From an uncultured Pseudoflavonifractor sp. (GTDB taxonomy: Bacteria > Bacillota > Clostridia > Oscillospirales > Oscillospiraceae), in contig NZ_CALXGI010000011.1 of the NCBI RefSeq assembly GCF_944387805.1, forward strand, positions 1-64,000: DNA of 64,000 nucleotides. The letters are read 5' to 3'. The notes below the pieces were generated by a model, which did no database searches, was not told the DNA's origin, and saw only the letters and a program-made list of their open reading frames with translations. Position numbers and translations under genes: made by a program. Shown here piece after piece: positions 53,345-62,154 of the stretch (positions within the stretch are counted from its first letter, which is position 1; the number at the start of each line of letters is the position of its first letter).

Positions 53345-53941
53345 TCATGGCGCCGGCTGCCGGCAGTCGGGCGGAGGCAGCAGGCGGGGAAGCTGGTCCC
53401 GCATGCGGAGCAGGTCGCCGGAGTCCTGCTTGATCCAGCAGGAGATCAGCGCGCCGTGGACCAGGGTGAAGAGCACCAGGCTGCACTGCCCGGCCAGGTC
53501 GGGGGAGTACCCGCAGGATACCAGCTTGTCCCGGTACAGCTGCTGCCACTCCTCGTACACCTGCCGGGCCTGGAAGGACACCTCTTCGCTGATGTACACC
53601 GACTCCAGCCCCATAAACGTGATGACCAGAGACTCAAAGTGGTGCTCCCGGCTGAACAGGGAGGCCAGCCGCTCCAGCATGGCACGAAAGACCGTCAGCG
53701 CGTCGTCGGAGACGGAAAAAATATGGGTCCGGATGCCCTCGGCCATCTGATCGTAGGCAAAGCGGATGACCTGAGCGGCCAGCTGCTCCTTTCCGCCGGG
53801 AAAGTAGTAGTAGAAAGAGCCCTTCGGAATATTGCAGGCGGCCACAATCTCGGCAATGCCGGTGCCGGAGTAGCCGTTATGGGAGAAGAGTTCAGCGGCG
53901 GCCCGGAGAATGCGGGTTTTCTTGTCTGTGCTGCGGTCCAA
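53345..53941 (-). CDS. TetR/AcrR family regulator
   Basis: The 198-residue protein has an N-terminal TetR helix-turn-helix (about 10-56: GTGIAEIVAACNIPKGSFYYYF). The TTG start at 53941 has GAGGAGG 8 nt upstream. The C-terminal helical part would bind an unknown ligand. It lies between a dead and a live flavoprotein gene of one family and probably controls them. Its own promoter may use TTGACA at 54005-54010 (minus strand). Confidence 0.9.
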   Translation of the reverse strand: MDRSTDKKTRILRAAAELFSHNGYSGTGIAEIVAACNIPKGSFYYYFPGGKEQLAAQVIRFAYDQMAEGIRTHIFSVSDDALTVFRAMLERLASLFSREHHFESLVITFMGLESVYISEEVSFQARQVYEEWQQLYRDKLVSCGYSPDLAGQCSLVLFTLVHGALISCWIKQDSGDLLRMRDQLPRLLPPPDCRQPAP

Positions 53942-54026
53942 GGGGCAGGCCTCCTCTGTCTGATGTCTGTCAGGTCACATTAGGTTAACACGGCTTGAGC
54001 CGGGTGTCAATGACGGAGGAAAAGAG

Positions 54027-54061
54027 AAAAGCGCCCCGGAGCAGGCTGCTCCGGGGCGCTT
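54027..54061 (-). terminator. Terminator of the flavoprotein reductase gene
   Basis: The stem AAGCGCCCCGGAGCA/TGCTCCGGGGCGCTT is followed on the minus strand by TTTTCTCTTTT. Confidence 0.9.
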
Positions 54062-54072
54062 CAGAAGGGGGC

Positions 54073-55947
54073 TCAGCCCTCGAACACGGTGTTGCCGGTG
54101 ACGGCCAGGCCGGCGTTATGGCCGCTGGTCATGGCCCAGCCGAAAAGGGAGCCGGGGGCGTAGATGTCGCCCACCACGCCGCCGACCACCTCGCCGGCAG
54201 CGTACAGGCCCTGGATGGGCTGTCCGTCGGTGTCCAGCACCTGCATATTGTTGTTGATGCGCAGGCCGCCCAGGGTGGCATAGTAGCGCAGGTTCATCTC
54301 CACGGCGTAGTAGGGGCCGTCACCCATGGGGGCGGTGACGTTCCGGCCAAAGTCGGCGTCCTCGCCGGCGGCCACAAAGCCGTTGTACCGCTCCACCGTC
54401 TCAGTCAGGGCGCCGGAGGGAATGCCCACAATGGCGGAGAGGTCCTCCAGGGTGTCGGCGTGGGCAAAGACCGGGTTGCCCTCGGTGCCGTTGGCCTCCA
54501 GCCACTGGTCCAGCTGCTCCTGGGTGAAGTTGTGGGAGTTGATGCAGGTCTGGGCGTAGGTCTCAAAGGAGGCCGCGTCCATGATCAGGTAGGAGTGCTG
54601 ATTCTGCTCCATGCCGGCCTTGATGTCGTTGGCGCTGCCCTGCTCGTTGACAAAGCGGACGCCCTGGTCGGACACCAGGATGGAGCCGGTGCCGTTGTAC
54701 ATGGCCAGGCAGCCCTGGAAGGTGTGCTGTCCCCGGCCGTCGGGGAGGATGATGCTGTGGGGCTGGATATTTACCTTGTCCAGGTTGAAGGCGTCGGCGC
54801 CGATGGCGGTGGCCATGTTCAGACCGTCGCCGGTGGCGGACACGGCGCCGGCATAGGGCAGGCTGGTGACCGACTCGGGCAGCATGCCGGTGTTGGCGCC
54901 GTAGCCGCCGGTGGCCAGGATGACGCTGCCGGCGGTAATCTCATAGGGGGTGCCGTCGGCGGCCAGGGCTTTCACGCCGGTGACAACGCCGTCGGTGACC
55001 ATCAGTTCCTGGGCGGGGGTCTCCATCATGATGTCCACACCCAGACCGGTCAGCTCGCTCTGGAGGGCGCTGATTACGCCGGCGCCGCCGCCGTCAGGGG
55101 AGAAGGTGCGGCCATAGGAGTGTTCGGCGGAGGGGGAGGGCTGGCTGTTCTTGTAGGGCAGGGCAGCGCCGTCCTCGGCCACCAGCCAGTCAAAGGCCGC
55201 GCCCTGGGTGTTGGCGTAGAGCCAGAGGGTGCGGGCGTCGCTGTAAAAGTGGCCGTTCTTCATGATATCCATGAAATAGGCCTCGGGGCTGTCCTCAATG
55301 CCGTAGGACTGCTGCCACTGGCTGCCGGTGGCGTTGGTGCCGCCGCCCGCCATGGCGGACGCGCCGCCCACCATGGCCATCTTTTCCAGCACGACCACGT
55401 CGGCGCCGTTCTGAGCGGCGGTCAGGGCGGCGGTCAGGCCGGCGCCTCCGGCGCCCACCACCACCACGTCGGTGCTCATGGCCACGGTCTCCTTGGCCTC
55501 GCCGCCGCTGGCCTGTCCCTGTCCCAGGGCGTCCGGGTCGGCGCCCGAGGCGGTGATGGCCTCCCGTATGGCGGTCAGAAAGCCGTCGCTGGTGTAGGTG
55601 GCGCCGCTGACGCCGTCGATGTTGACGCTCTGGGCGTCCAGAACCCGGTCCACCAGGGTGGGCAGGGCTGCGCCGCCCACGCTCTCGGTCTCAGTCTGCT
55701 CCAGGACCTCGATATCGGTGATGGAGGTCTCGTCCACGGTGACGGAGACTTTGATATCGCCGCCGTAGCCCTTGCCGGTGCCCTCATAGGTGCCGGGAGT
55801 AAAGACGGCGGCGGCGGAGCTGGTCTCGCTGGGCTCGGGAGCGGTGCTGCCGCTGGGCTGGACAGAGGCCTCCGGCTGGGCGGTACAGCCGCTCAACAGC
55901 AGAGCGGCAGTCAGCGCGCCTGCCAATAAAGTGCGAATGTGCTTCAT
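54073..55947 (-). CDS. Flavinylated lipoprotein reductase (FMN-binding plus fumarate-reductase-like domain)
   Basis: The 624-residue protein has a lipoprotein signal (LLLSGC, Cys21), a linker, an FMN-binding domain with the covalent-attachment motif SGATYT (Thr117), and a flavocytochrome-c/fumarate-reductase FAD domain (GAGGAG at 165-170; C-terminal LYAAGEVVGG). It should sit outside the membrane and pass electrons from the FMN domain to an organic acceptor. Proteins of this layout serve anaerobic respiration in gut bacteria; the acceptor cannot be told from sequence. The start ATG has AGGAGG upstream. No ApbE gene is near. Confidence 0.9.
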   Translation of the reverse strand: MKHIRTLLAGALTAALLLSGCTAQPEASVQPSGSTAPEPSETSSAAAVFTPGTYEGTGKGYGGDIKVSVTVDETSITDIEVLEQTETESVGGAALPTLVDRVLDAQSVNIDGVSGATYTSDGFLTAIREAITASGADPDALGQGQASGGEAKETVAMSTDVVVVGAGGAGLTAALTAAQNGADVVVLEKMAMVGGASAMAGGGTNATGSQWQQSYGIEDSPEAYFMDIMKNGHFYSDARTLWLYANTQGAAFDWLVAEDGAALPYKNSQPSPSAEHSYGRTFSPDGGGAGVISALQSELTGLGVDIMMETPAQELMVTDGVVTGVKALAADGTPYEITAGSVILATGGYGANTGMLPESVTSLPYAGAVSATGDGLNMATAIGADAFNLDKVNIQPHSIILPDGRGQHTFQGCLAMYNGTGSILVSDQGVRFVNEQGSANDIKAGMEQNQHSYLIMDAASFETYAQTCINSHNFTQEQLDQWLEANGTEGNPVFAHADTLEDLSAIVGIPSGALTETVERYNGFVAAGEDADFGRNVTAPMGDGPYYAVEMNLRYYATLGGLRINNNMQVLDTDGQPIQGLYAAGEVVGGVVGDIYAPGSLFGWAMTSGHNAGLAVTGNTVFEG

Positions 55948-55987
55948 TTTATGTGTTCCTCCTTCAGATTCCTGGTTCATAAGTTTG

Positions 55988-56036
55988 TAGACGAACGGTC
56001 AACTAGTAATGTAGCAGATTGTTATGTATTTGTCAA
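55988..56036 (-). promoter_or_regulatory. Promoter and possible TetR operator of the flavoprotein gene
   Basis: On the minus strand TTGACA (56036-56031), 17 nt, TACATT (56013-56008) forms a good promoter. An imperfect inverted repeat, TAGAC-N5-GTCAA on the plus strand (55988-56002), lies just downstream of the -10 box, where a TetR protein could block transcription. The operator is inferred. Confidence 0.6.
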
Positions 56037-56074
56037 TGTGTTTTTTAACGGTTTGGGAGGGGTAATTTTGCGGC

Positions 56075-56117
56075 AAAAAAGACTGTCCGCACAACCTGAC
56101 TTGCTGTGCGGACAGTC
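56075..56117 (-). terminator. Terminator after the small DUF2007-like gene
   Basis: The stem GACTGTCCGCACA/TGTGCGGACAGTC is followed on the minus strand by TTTTTTGCC. Confidence 0.9.
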
Positions 56118-56133
56118 TCTCTGGGACAGCGGA

Positions 56134-56400
56134 TTATCTGCCGGTGTGCAGCGCGCCCCGGGCGGCGTCCAGGTCCTGCTTTTTTACGTAGAACAGATAC
56201 TCATAGAACAGGGCCTGATTCTCCCCATAGGTGCCGGTGTAGGCCCGGCGGCTGGGGGAGATGGCGCCGGGGCTGGAGCGGTTGACGGTTTTGAGCTTGT
56301 AGCGGATGCCCTGACCTGACAGGGCGCTGCGGACGCGGGCCTGCTCCTCGGCGGAGCAGGTGCTGGTCAGCTCCGTCCAGCCGAACAGTTCCAATAACAT
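56134..56400 (-). CDS. Small protein resembling DUF2007-type signal proteins
   Basis: An 88-residue protein with the pattern AEEQARVRSALSGQGIRYK..., then FYVKKQDLDAARGALH, similar to DUF2007 (putative signal-transducing) proteins. The fit is loose. It is a single-gene unit ending at a terminator. Confidence 0.65.
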   Translation of the reverse strand: MLLELFGWTELTSTCSAEEQARVRSALSGQGIRYKLKTVNRSSPGAISPSRRAYTGTYGENQALFYEYLFYVKKQDLDAARGALHTGR

Positions 56401-56675
56401 GACGTATCCCTCCCGATGTCAGACGAATGAATTGGCCTATGCGGCAGGATGTACTGCAAAAATGATATCGGATCGTGGGTGCCCACAAGACCGGCGGCAC
56501 GGACAACAAAACAGACATAATTGTGTTATGCGACGCAAAACCGGTGTTTTCAGGCGCTGTTGCCCTTTACTTTGACAGAAGGGATGTGATACAATGGCGA
56601 AGAATCCACAAAACCTTGGTTTTAATATGCTGTTATGTCATTTTTAAAATGACCGGCTTGCAGGGAGGACCGCAC

Positions 56676-57230
56676 ATGGAAGAGATAGCAGAACTGAAGC
56701 GGCGTCTGGAAGAGGAGCGGCCCCAGAAGTGGGATGCCTTTCCTGATATCGGCCTGTATATGGACCAGATCATCTCCTATATGCCCCGCCAGCTCATCCA
56801 TTTCAGCGATGAGGACAGCCTGACCTCCGCCATGGTAAACAACTATATCAAGGACGGCATACTCCCCCGGGCGGAGGGAAAGCGGTACAACCGGACCCAT
56901 CTGGCCTACCTGACCGCCATCTGCGCCCTGAAGCAGGTCCTCTCAGTACGGGACGCCAGCCGCCTCATCGGCGCCGGGGTGGAGTTCCCTGAGAAGGACA
57001 CCCGGGATTTGTACGAGTATTTCCGCAAGGAGCTGGACCAGGCCCTCACCGAGACGGCGGAGAGCCTGGACGAAAACCTGGCCGAGGACCGGCTGCCCGC
57101 CCTGGCCCTCAGTCTGGCCCTGCGGAGCTACGCCGACAAGCTGGCCTGCCAGCGGGTGCTGGACATCATGCAGATGAAGCACGCCCCGACCGATCCGGAG
57201 GGGAAGGGCAAAGAAAAAGGCAAAAAGTAA
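56676..57230 (+). CDS. DUF1836 family protein
   Basis: A 184-residue protein with the DUF1836 pattern: LTSAMVNNYIKDGILPRAEGKRYNRTHLAYL in its first half looks like a MerR-type DNA-binding segment. ATG 56676 has AGGGAGG about 8 nt upstream. The protein is presumably a regulator. It lies 48 nt before degV and may share its transcript. Confidence 0.87.
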   Translation: MEEIAELKRRLEEERPQKWDAFPDIGLYMDQIISYMPRQLIHFSDEDSLTSAMVNNYIKDGILPRAEGKRYNRTHLAYLTAICALKQVLSVRDASRLIGAGVEFPEKDTRDLYEYFRKELDQALTETAESLDENLAEDRLPALALSLALRSYADKLACQRVLDIMQMKHAPTDPEGKGKEKGKK

Positions 57231-57278
57231 ATACAGAGCGAAATATATGCCCTGTATTATTACAGGAGGTATCAACCG

Positions 57279-58151
57279 ATGAGCGAATATGTAATCGTCA
57301 CCGACTCCTCTGCGGACCTGACCGCCGGCATGGTGGAGGAACTGGGGGTGGAGGTTCTGCCCCTGTCCTTTATGGTAAAGGGGCAGACCTACCGCAACTA
57401 TCCCGACAACCGGGAGATGGACCCCGGGGCGTTTTACGCCATGCTGCGCGCAGGTGAGATGGCCACCACTGCCGCGGTGAACGTGGCCGACTATACCTCC
57501 GCCCTGGAGCCCCTGCTGGAGAGCGGCAAGGACGTGCTGGTGCTGGCCTTCTCCTCCGGCCTGTCCGCCACCTACCAGTCCTCCGTTATTGCCGTCAACG
57601 AGCTGAAGGACAAGTTCCCTGAGCGGAAAATCTTCACCGTGGACACACTCTGTGCCTCTATGGGCCAGGGCCTGCTGGTGTACCTGGCCGCCAAGAAGAA
57701 GCAGGCTGGCGCCACCATTGAGGAGGTGCGGGACTGGACCGAGGAGAACAAGCTGAAGCTGTGCCACTGGTTCACCGTGGACGACCTCCACTTCCTCAAG
57801 CGGGGCGGCCGCATCTCCGCCGCCACTGCCGTGGTGGGCTCCATGCTCCACATCAAGCCCGTGCTCCACGTGGACGACGAGGGCCACCTCATCAACATGG
57901 GCAAGGCCAGAGGCAGAGGTGCCTCCCTCACCGCCGTGGTGGACCACATGGAGGAGACCGTCACCGACCCGGCCGAGCAGGTGGTGTTCATCAGCCACGG
58001 CGACTGCCTGGCCGATGCGGAGAAGGTGGCTGCCGACGTGAAGAAGCGCTTCGGCGTGAAAGAGGTCGTCATCAACTACGTGGGCCCGGTCATCGGCGCC
58101 CACTCCGGCCCGGGTACGCTGGCCCTCTTCTTCCTGGGCTCCAAGCGCTGA
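57279..58151 (+). CDS. DegV family fatty-acid-binding protein
   Basis: The 290-residue protein shows DegV signatures: IVTDSSADLT at the start, the SSGLSATYQS central motif, and KRGGRISAATAVVGSMLHIKP. Members bind a fatty acid, and some act as FakB subunits that present it to the kinase FakA. No FakA gene is present here. ATG 57279 has AGGAGG upstream. Confidence 0.93.
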   Translation: MSEYVIVTDSSADLTAGMVEELGVEVLPLSFMVKGQTYRNYPDNREMDPGAFYAMLRAGEMATTAAVNVADYTSALEPLLESGKDVLVLAFSSGLSATYQSSVIAVNELKDKFPERKIFTVDTLCASMGQGLLVYLAAKKKQAGATIEEVRDWTEENKLKLCHWFTVDDLHFLKRGGRISAATAVVGSMLHIKPVLHVDDEGHLINMGKARGRGASLTAVVDHMEETVTDPAEQVVFISHGDCLADAEKVAADVKKRFGVKEVVINYVGPVIGAHSGPGTLALFFLGSKR

Positions 58152-58175
58152 GCAAGGACAATTAAGACACAGATG

Positions 58176-58240
58176 CGCCGGACAGGCCTTATTTCTCTTG
58201 CAATCCCAGGGGATTTCTGAGAAAATGGGCTTGTCCGGCG
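58176..58240. repeat. Long hairpin between degV and prmA
   Basis: The arms 58176-58189 and 58227-58240 pair over 14 positions (CGCCGGACAGGCC with GGCTTGTCCGGCG, with G-U pairs), then a 2x2 internal loop and six more pairs (TTTCTC/GAGAAA). No T-run follows, so it is not a classic terminator. It may be a mobile palindrome or an RNA control element. Confidence 0.55.
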
Positions 58241-58289
58241 ATGATTTATGCCCGGCGGACGCCGCCGGGGAGAAAAGGAGCGAATATAG

Positions 58290-59267
58290 ATGGATGACAG
58301 ATGGCTGGAGGTGTCCGTGGACACCACCGACGCGGGCATGGACGACCTGGCCGCCTACCTGACCGCCTTTGACCTGGGCGGCCTGGTGCTGGAGGACGAG
58401 GCCGAGTTCCAGACCTTCCTGGAGCAGAATAAGCAGTACTGGGACTATGTGGACGAGGACCTGATGGAGCGGATGAAGGGCGTGGCCCGGGTGAAGTTCT
58501 ACGTCACCGACGACACCCACGGCCACGGGAAGCTGGATCGCATCACCGAGGGCCTGCCCGCTCTCCGGGAGCGCTGCGGCGACAAGATGGGCACGCTGGC
58601 TGTGCGCACCGCCGGACTGCGTGAGGAGGACTGGGCCAACAACTGGAAGCAGTACTATAAGCCCCTCACCGTGGGCGAGCGGCTGTACATCGTCCCCGAG
58701 TGGGAGAAGGGTGAGACAGCCGTCCCGGAGGGCCGCACGGCCCTGTACCTGAACCCGGGCCTCATCTTCGGCACCGGCGCCCACGCCTCCACCCAGCTGT
58801 GCCTGGGCGGCGTGGAGGAGTTTGTGAAGGACGGAGACAGGGTGCTGGACCTGGGCTGCGGCAGCGGCATCTTGTCCATCGCAGCCCTGCGCCTGGGCGC
58901 GGCGTGCGCCTTCGGCGTGGACATCGACCCCAAGGCGGTGGATGTGGCCTATGAAAACGCCGCCATGAACGGCATCGGACAGGACGTCTACACCGTCCGG
59001 GCGGGCAATGTGCTCTCCGACCGGACCCTGTGCGCCCAGCTGGCGGAACAGAAGTGGAACCTGGTGCTGGCCAACATTGTGGCCGACGTAATCATCCCCC
59101 TGTCCGCCCAGGTGCCCGGCCTGCTGGCCGAGGGGGGCGTGTTCCTCTGCTCGGGCATCATCGACACCCGGGCCGGCGAGGTTCAGGCCGCCATTGAGGG
59201 CCGGGGCATGAAGATCATCCGCAGGTGGGAGAAGAACGGCTGGGCAGCCCTGGCCGCGGCCATGTAA
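58290..59267 (+). CDS. prmA: Ribosomal protein L11 methyltransferase
   Basis: The 325-residue protein matches PrmA: a ferredoxin-like N-terminal domain and a SAM-dependent Rossmann domain with DLGCGSGILSIAALRLGA and VDIDPKAVDVAYENA, and LANIVADV at the catalytic region. It trimethylates ribosomal protein L11. ATG 58290 follows AAAAGGAGCG. Confidence 0.95.
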   Translation: MDDRWLEVSVDTTDAGMDDLAAYLTAFDLGGLVLEDEAEFQTFLEQNKQYWDYVDEDLMERMKGVARVKFYVTDDTHGHGKLDRITEGLPALRERCGDKMGTLAVRTAGLREEDWANNWKQYYKPLTVGERLYIVPEWEKGETAVPEGRTALYLNPGLIFGTGAHASTQLCLGGVEEFVKDGDRVLDLGCGSGILSIAALRLGAACAFGVDIDPKAVDVAYENAAMNGIGQDVYTVRAGNVLSDRTLCAQLAEQKWNLVLANIVADVIIPLSAQVPGLLAEGGVFLCSGIIDTRAGEVQAAIEGRGMKIIRRWEKNGWAALAAAM

Positions 59268-59413
59268 AAACAGATATCAAAGGCCCGCAGCGGAAAACTT
59301 TTGCCGCAAACACATGGGCGGCGTATCGAAAAAGCCCCCGGAAAAGAGGACCACGCAGGCTTCCCGGGGCTGTGACAGAATCATTACTTGTGAAAATGGG
59401 GGGTGAGGCAGCG

Positions 59414-60532
59414 GTGATCAAGGCGACGGTTGTGGACATGGCCCTGCCGGAGGAAGGGCGGATTTTCGCTGTCAGCGATATTCACGGCGCGGGGGACCTG
59501 CTGAAGCGGGCGCTGGAGCAGGTAAACTTTGGGCCGGAGGACACCCTCTTTGTGCTGGGGGACATTGTGGAGAAGCGGGCGGGGGGACTGTCCACCCTGC
59601 GGTACGTCATGGACCTGAAGGAAAAGTACCGGGTGCACGCCGTCTGCGGCAACTGCGACGATCTGGTGCCCGGCTTCCTGGACGGCCGGGACGAGCTGCC
59701 TCCTGCCTTTTACGACCACTATTTCCGCTTTTTCAAGGACCGCAGCGTGCTGGTGGAGATGGGCATGGCCCTGGGCATGACCCTGGAGGACTGTCTGGAC
59801 CAGCCCAGGCTCCGCGCCGCCATCGCGCAGCCCTTCCGGGCGGAGCTGGACTTTCTGCGCGGCCTGCCCACCGCCATCCGGACCCCGGAGATGCTCTTCG
59901 TCCACGGGGGCGTGCCCTCCGCTCAGGGCATCGAGGACATGGAGGCCTGGCGGTGCATGAAAAACGACAACTTCCTGGGCCAGGACAACCAGCTGGACCG
60001 CTGGTGCGTGGTGGGACACTGGCCCACCACCCTGTACCGGCCCCACATCCCCTGCTTCAACCCCCTTGTGGACCGGGAGAAGCGGGTCATCAGCATTGAC
60101 GGAGGCACCTCCATCAAGGAGGACGGCCAGCTCAACCTGGCGGAGCTGAGCCGGGACGGGCTGGTGTCCTGGGTGGGGCTGGACCGGCTGCCCACCGCCG
60201 TGGCCCTGGACGGCCAGGCGGCGAGCGCCCACTCGGTGAACATCCGCTGGGGCCGGGACAATCTGATTGCCGTGCTGGAGCGGGGGGACGAGTTCTGCCG
60301 CTGCCGCCACCTGGCCACCGGCCGGGAGATTGACATTCTCACCGACTACATCTGGGAGAAGGACGGCCTCACCCGCTGCGAGGACTCCACCGACTACCGC
60401 CTGCCCGTCTCTCCCGGGGATGCGCTGTCGGTGGTGCGGCGCACCTCCCGGGGCGCCCTGGTGAAGAAGGACGGCGTCACCGGCTGGTACACCGGCCGCC
60501 TGACCGAACCTACGCCCAGCCATAGGACCTGA
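59414..60532 (+). CDS. Calcineurin-like metallophosphoesterase with a C-terminal extension
   Basis: The 372-residue protein has metal-site motifs SDIHG, GDIVEKR and GNCDD, and later VHGG and GHWPT, in a PPP-type serine/threonine phosphatase arrangement. After residue 260 comes an extra domain of about 110 residues, beta-rich and SH3-like in pattern. The start is uncertain; GTG 59414 has a GGGGGTGAGG site, and an ATG lies six codons earlier. Substrate is unknown. A terminator follows. Confidence 0.82.
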   Translation: MIKATVVDMALPEEGRIFAVSDIHGAGDLLKRALEQVNFGPEDTLFVLGDIVEKRAGGLSTLRYVMDLKEKYRVHAVCGNCDDLVPGFLDGRDELPPAFYDHYFRFFKDRSVLVEMGMALGMTLEDCLDQPRLRAAIAQPFRAELDFLRGLPTAIRTPEMLFVHGGVPSAQGIEDMEAWRCMKNDNFLGQDNQLDRWCVVGHWPTTLYRPHIPCFNPLVDREKRVISIDGGTSIKEDGQLNLAELSRDGLVSWVGLDRLPTAVALDGQAASAHSVNIRWGRDNLIAVLERGDEFCRCRHLATGREIDILTDYIWEKDGLTRCEDSTDYRLPVSPGDALSVVRRTSRGALVKKDGVTGWYTGRLTEPTPSHRT

Positions 60533-60546
60533 TTTGCAGAAAAAGA

Positions 60547-60587
60547 AGGCGCGGCCGTTTCCTGTGTGAGGGAAACGGCCGCGCCTG
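60547..60587 (+). terminator. Terminator of the phosphoesterase gene
   Basis: The stem AGGCGCGGCCGTTTCC/GGAAACGGCCGCGCCT is followed by a T-rich tail. Confidence 0.8.
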
Positions 60588-60625
60588 GTTAATCAATTTT
60601 GTTGGTATGTGGAGCAAACAGGAGG

Positions 60626-60856
60626 TTACGCCCTCTTTTTCCCGGCAAAACAGGAGGCGACAAGAACAAACAGGCCCAGAACAACCTTGATAAGGCCCTG
60701 CACAAGGTTGTAATTCACCAACCTCCTGATAAGCTGCGCCCCTTCATAATGCTGCAGCATCTCCTGGCCGATCACCGCATAATGATAGAAATCCACCGCG
60801 CCCCAGATAAGGAGCAAAACAGCGGCCAGGAGCAGCGGCCATGATACACGTCTCAT
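60626..60856 (-). CDS. Small membrane protein
   Basis: A 76-residue protein with two hydrophobic helices (about 5-22 and 50-70) and a short charged middle. ATG 60856 has GGGAGGGG upstream. No family recognised. It is transcribed away from the rplU operon. Confidence 0.7.
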   Translation of the reverse strand: MRRVSWPLLLAAVLLLIWGAVDFYHYAVIGQEMLQHYEGAQLIRRLVNYNLVQGLIKVVLGLFVLVASCFAGKKRA

Positions 60857-60987
60857 CGTAACCCCTCCCTGAGAATTCCGCTTTTTACCTATGCTTTCCA
60901 GATAAAAGTATAGCATAAGACGGTGGACAGTGCAACCTGCGGAGAAGGGATGGGAAACATTTTTTCTGAAAAGAGCTGGAAAATCCC

Positions 60988-61016
60988 TTGACTTTGGACT
61001 TTTCGGCTGATATACT
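60988..61016 (+). promoter_or_regulatory. Promoter of the rplU-prp-rpmA operon
   Basis: TTGACT (60988-60993), 17 nt, TATACT (61011-61016). Confidence 0.85.
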
Positions 61017-61090
61017 ATCATAGCCGCTTTGAACAGGTCTCAAGTGAGCCTTCGCTCCGCCTGCAACAGCGAGCCCGTAATGAAGGAGTG
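61017..61090 (+). promoter_or_regulatory. Putative L21 leader RNA
   Basis: The 75-nt leader of rplU holds nested hairpins (GAGCcttcGCTC inside CAGG/CCTG) and the run CGCCTGCAACAGCGAGCCCGTA, which resembles the L21 leader of Firmicutes, where L21 binds its own mRNA to limit translation. The match is from memory of the motif and needs a covariance search. Confidence 0.6.
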
Positions 61091-61097
61091 AAACAGA

Positions 61098-61409
61098 ATG
61101 CACGCAATTATCGAGACCGGCGGCAAGCAGTTCAAGGTGGCCGAGGGCGACACCCTCTTCATCGAGAAGCTGCCTGTGGAGTCCGGCGAGACCGTCACCT
61201 TTGACAAGGTCCTGGCCGTTATCGACGGCGACAAGATCACCGTGGGCACCCCCGTGGTGGCCGGCGCCAAGGTGGACGCCAGCGTCGTGAAGAACGGCAA
61301 GGGCAAGAAGGTCATCGTCTTCAAGTACAACCCCAAGAAGGGTTACAGCCGCAAGCAGGGTCACCGTCAGCCCTACACCAAGGTGACCATCGGCAAGATC
61401 TCCGTGTAA
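61098..61409 (+). CDS. rplU: 50S ribosomal protein L21
   Basis: The 103-residue protein matches L21 ([35 protein letters not shown]). ATG 61098 has AAGGAG upstream. It overlaps prp by one base. Confidence 0.98.
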   Translation: MHAIIETGGKQFKVAEGDTLFIEKLPVESGETVTFDKVLAVIDGDKITVGTPVVAGAKVDASVVKNGKGKKVIVFKYNPKKGYSRKQGHRQPYTKVTIGKISV

Positions 61410-61741
61410 TGATTACCGCATCATTCCGGATGAAGGGCGACCGCATCGAGGGCTTTACCGTAAAGGGCCACAGCGGCTACGCCGACGAGGGGCGTGACAT
61501 TGTCTGCGCCGCCGTCACCAGCGCCGTCCGCCTCACCGAGTGCGCCGTCAACGATGTGCTCGGGCTGGAGGCCAGCGTGAAGGTGAGAGAGCGGGACGCG
61601 GCCGTCACCCTCCGCCTCCCCGGCGGGCTGGGCGAGGAGAATGAGAGCACCTGTCAGACTCTTCTGACCGCCCTCATGGTCTACCTCACCGAGCTCCACG
61701 GCGAGTACCCCGAAAATATTATTGTGATGGAGGAGGAGTAA
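61409..61741 (+). CDS. prp: Ribosomal-processing cysteine protease Prp
   Basis: The 110-residue protein has the Prp motif [20 protein letters not shown] with catalytic His21 and Cys33. Prp removes the short N-terminal extension of L27 before it enters the ribosome. The gene sits between rplU and rpmA, the usual Firmicutes order, and the L27 here carries the substrate motif. Confidence 0.95.
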   Translation: MITASFRMKGDRIEGFTVKGHSGYADEGRDIVCAAVTSAVRLTECAVNDVLGLEASVKVRERDAAVTLRLPGGLGEENESTCQTLLTALMVYLTELHGEYPENIIVMEEE

Positions 61742-61793
61742 GTCCTCTCCGTCCCAACCATTTATCTGCACACTGTCTGGAGGTGTACGACAC

Positions 61794-62078
61794 ATGCTGA
61801 AGATTGGCATTCAGTTCTTTGCCCACAAGAAGGGCGTCGGCTCCACCCGCAACGGCCGTGACTCCGAGTCCAAGCGCCTGGGCGTGAAGCGGGCCGACGG
61901 TCAGTTCGTTCTGGCCGGCAACATCCTGGTCCGTCAGCGCGGCACCCACATCCATCCCGGCGTCAACGTGGGCAAGGGCAGCGACGACACCCTGTTCGCT
62001 CTCAAGAGCGGCACCGTGAAGTTCGAGCGGCTGGGCAAGGACCGCAAGCAGGTCTCCATCGTGGAGATCGCCCAGTAA
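61794..62078 (+). CDS. rpmA: 50S ribosomal protein L27 with N-terminal extension
   Basis: The 94-residue protein starts [14 protein letters not shown]; the part up to QFFA is the extension cut by Prp, after which the conserved AHKKG sequence follows. The rest is typical L27 ([18 protein letters not shown]). Confidence 0.98.
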   Translation: MLKIGIQFFAHKKGVGSTRNGRDSESKRLGVKRADGQFVLAGNILVRQRGTHIHPGVNVGKGSDDTLFALKSGTVKFERLGKDRKQVSIVEIAQ

Positions 62079-62154
62079 CCGTTCTATATGGGTATACTAA
62101 GAGCCTCGGACGGGACCCCGTTCGGGGCTCTTTCTTTCTGAAAGGAGGTACCAT

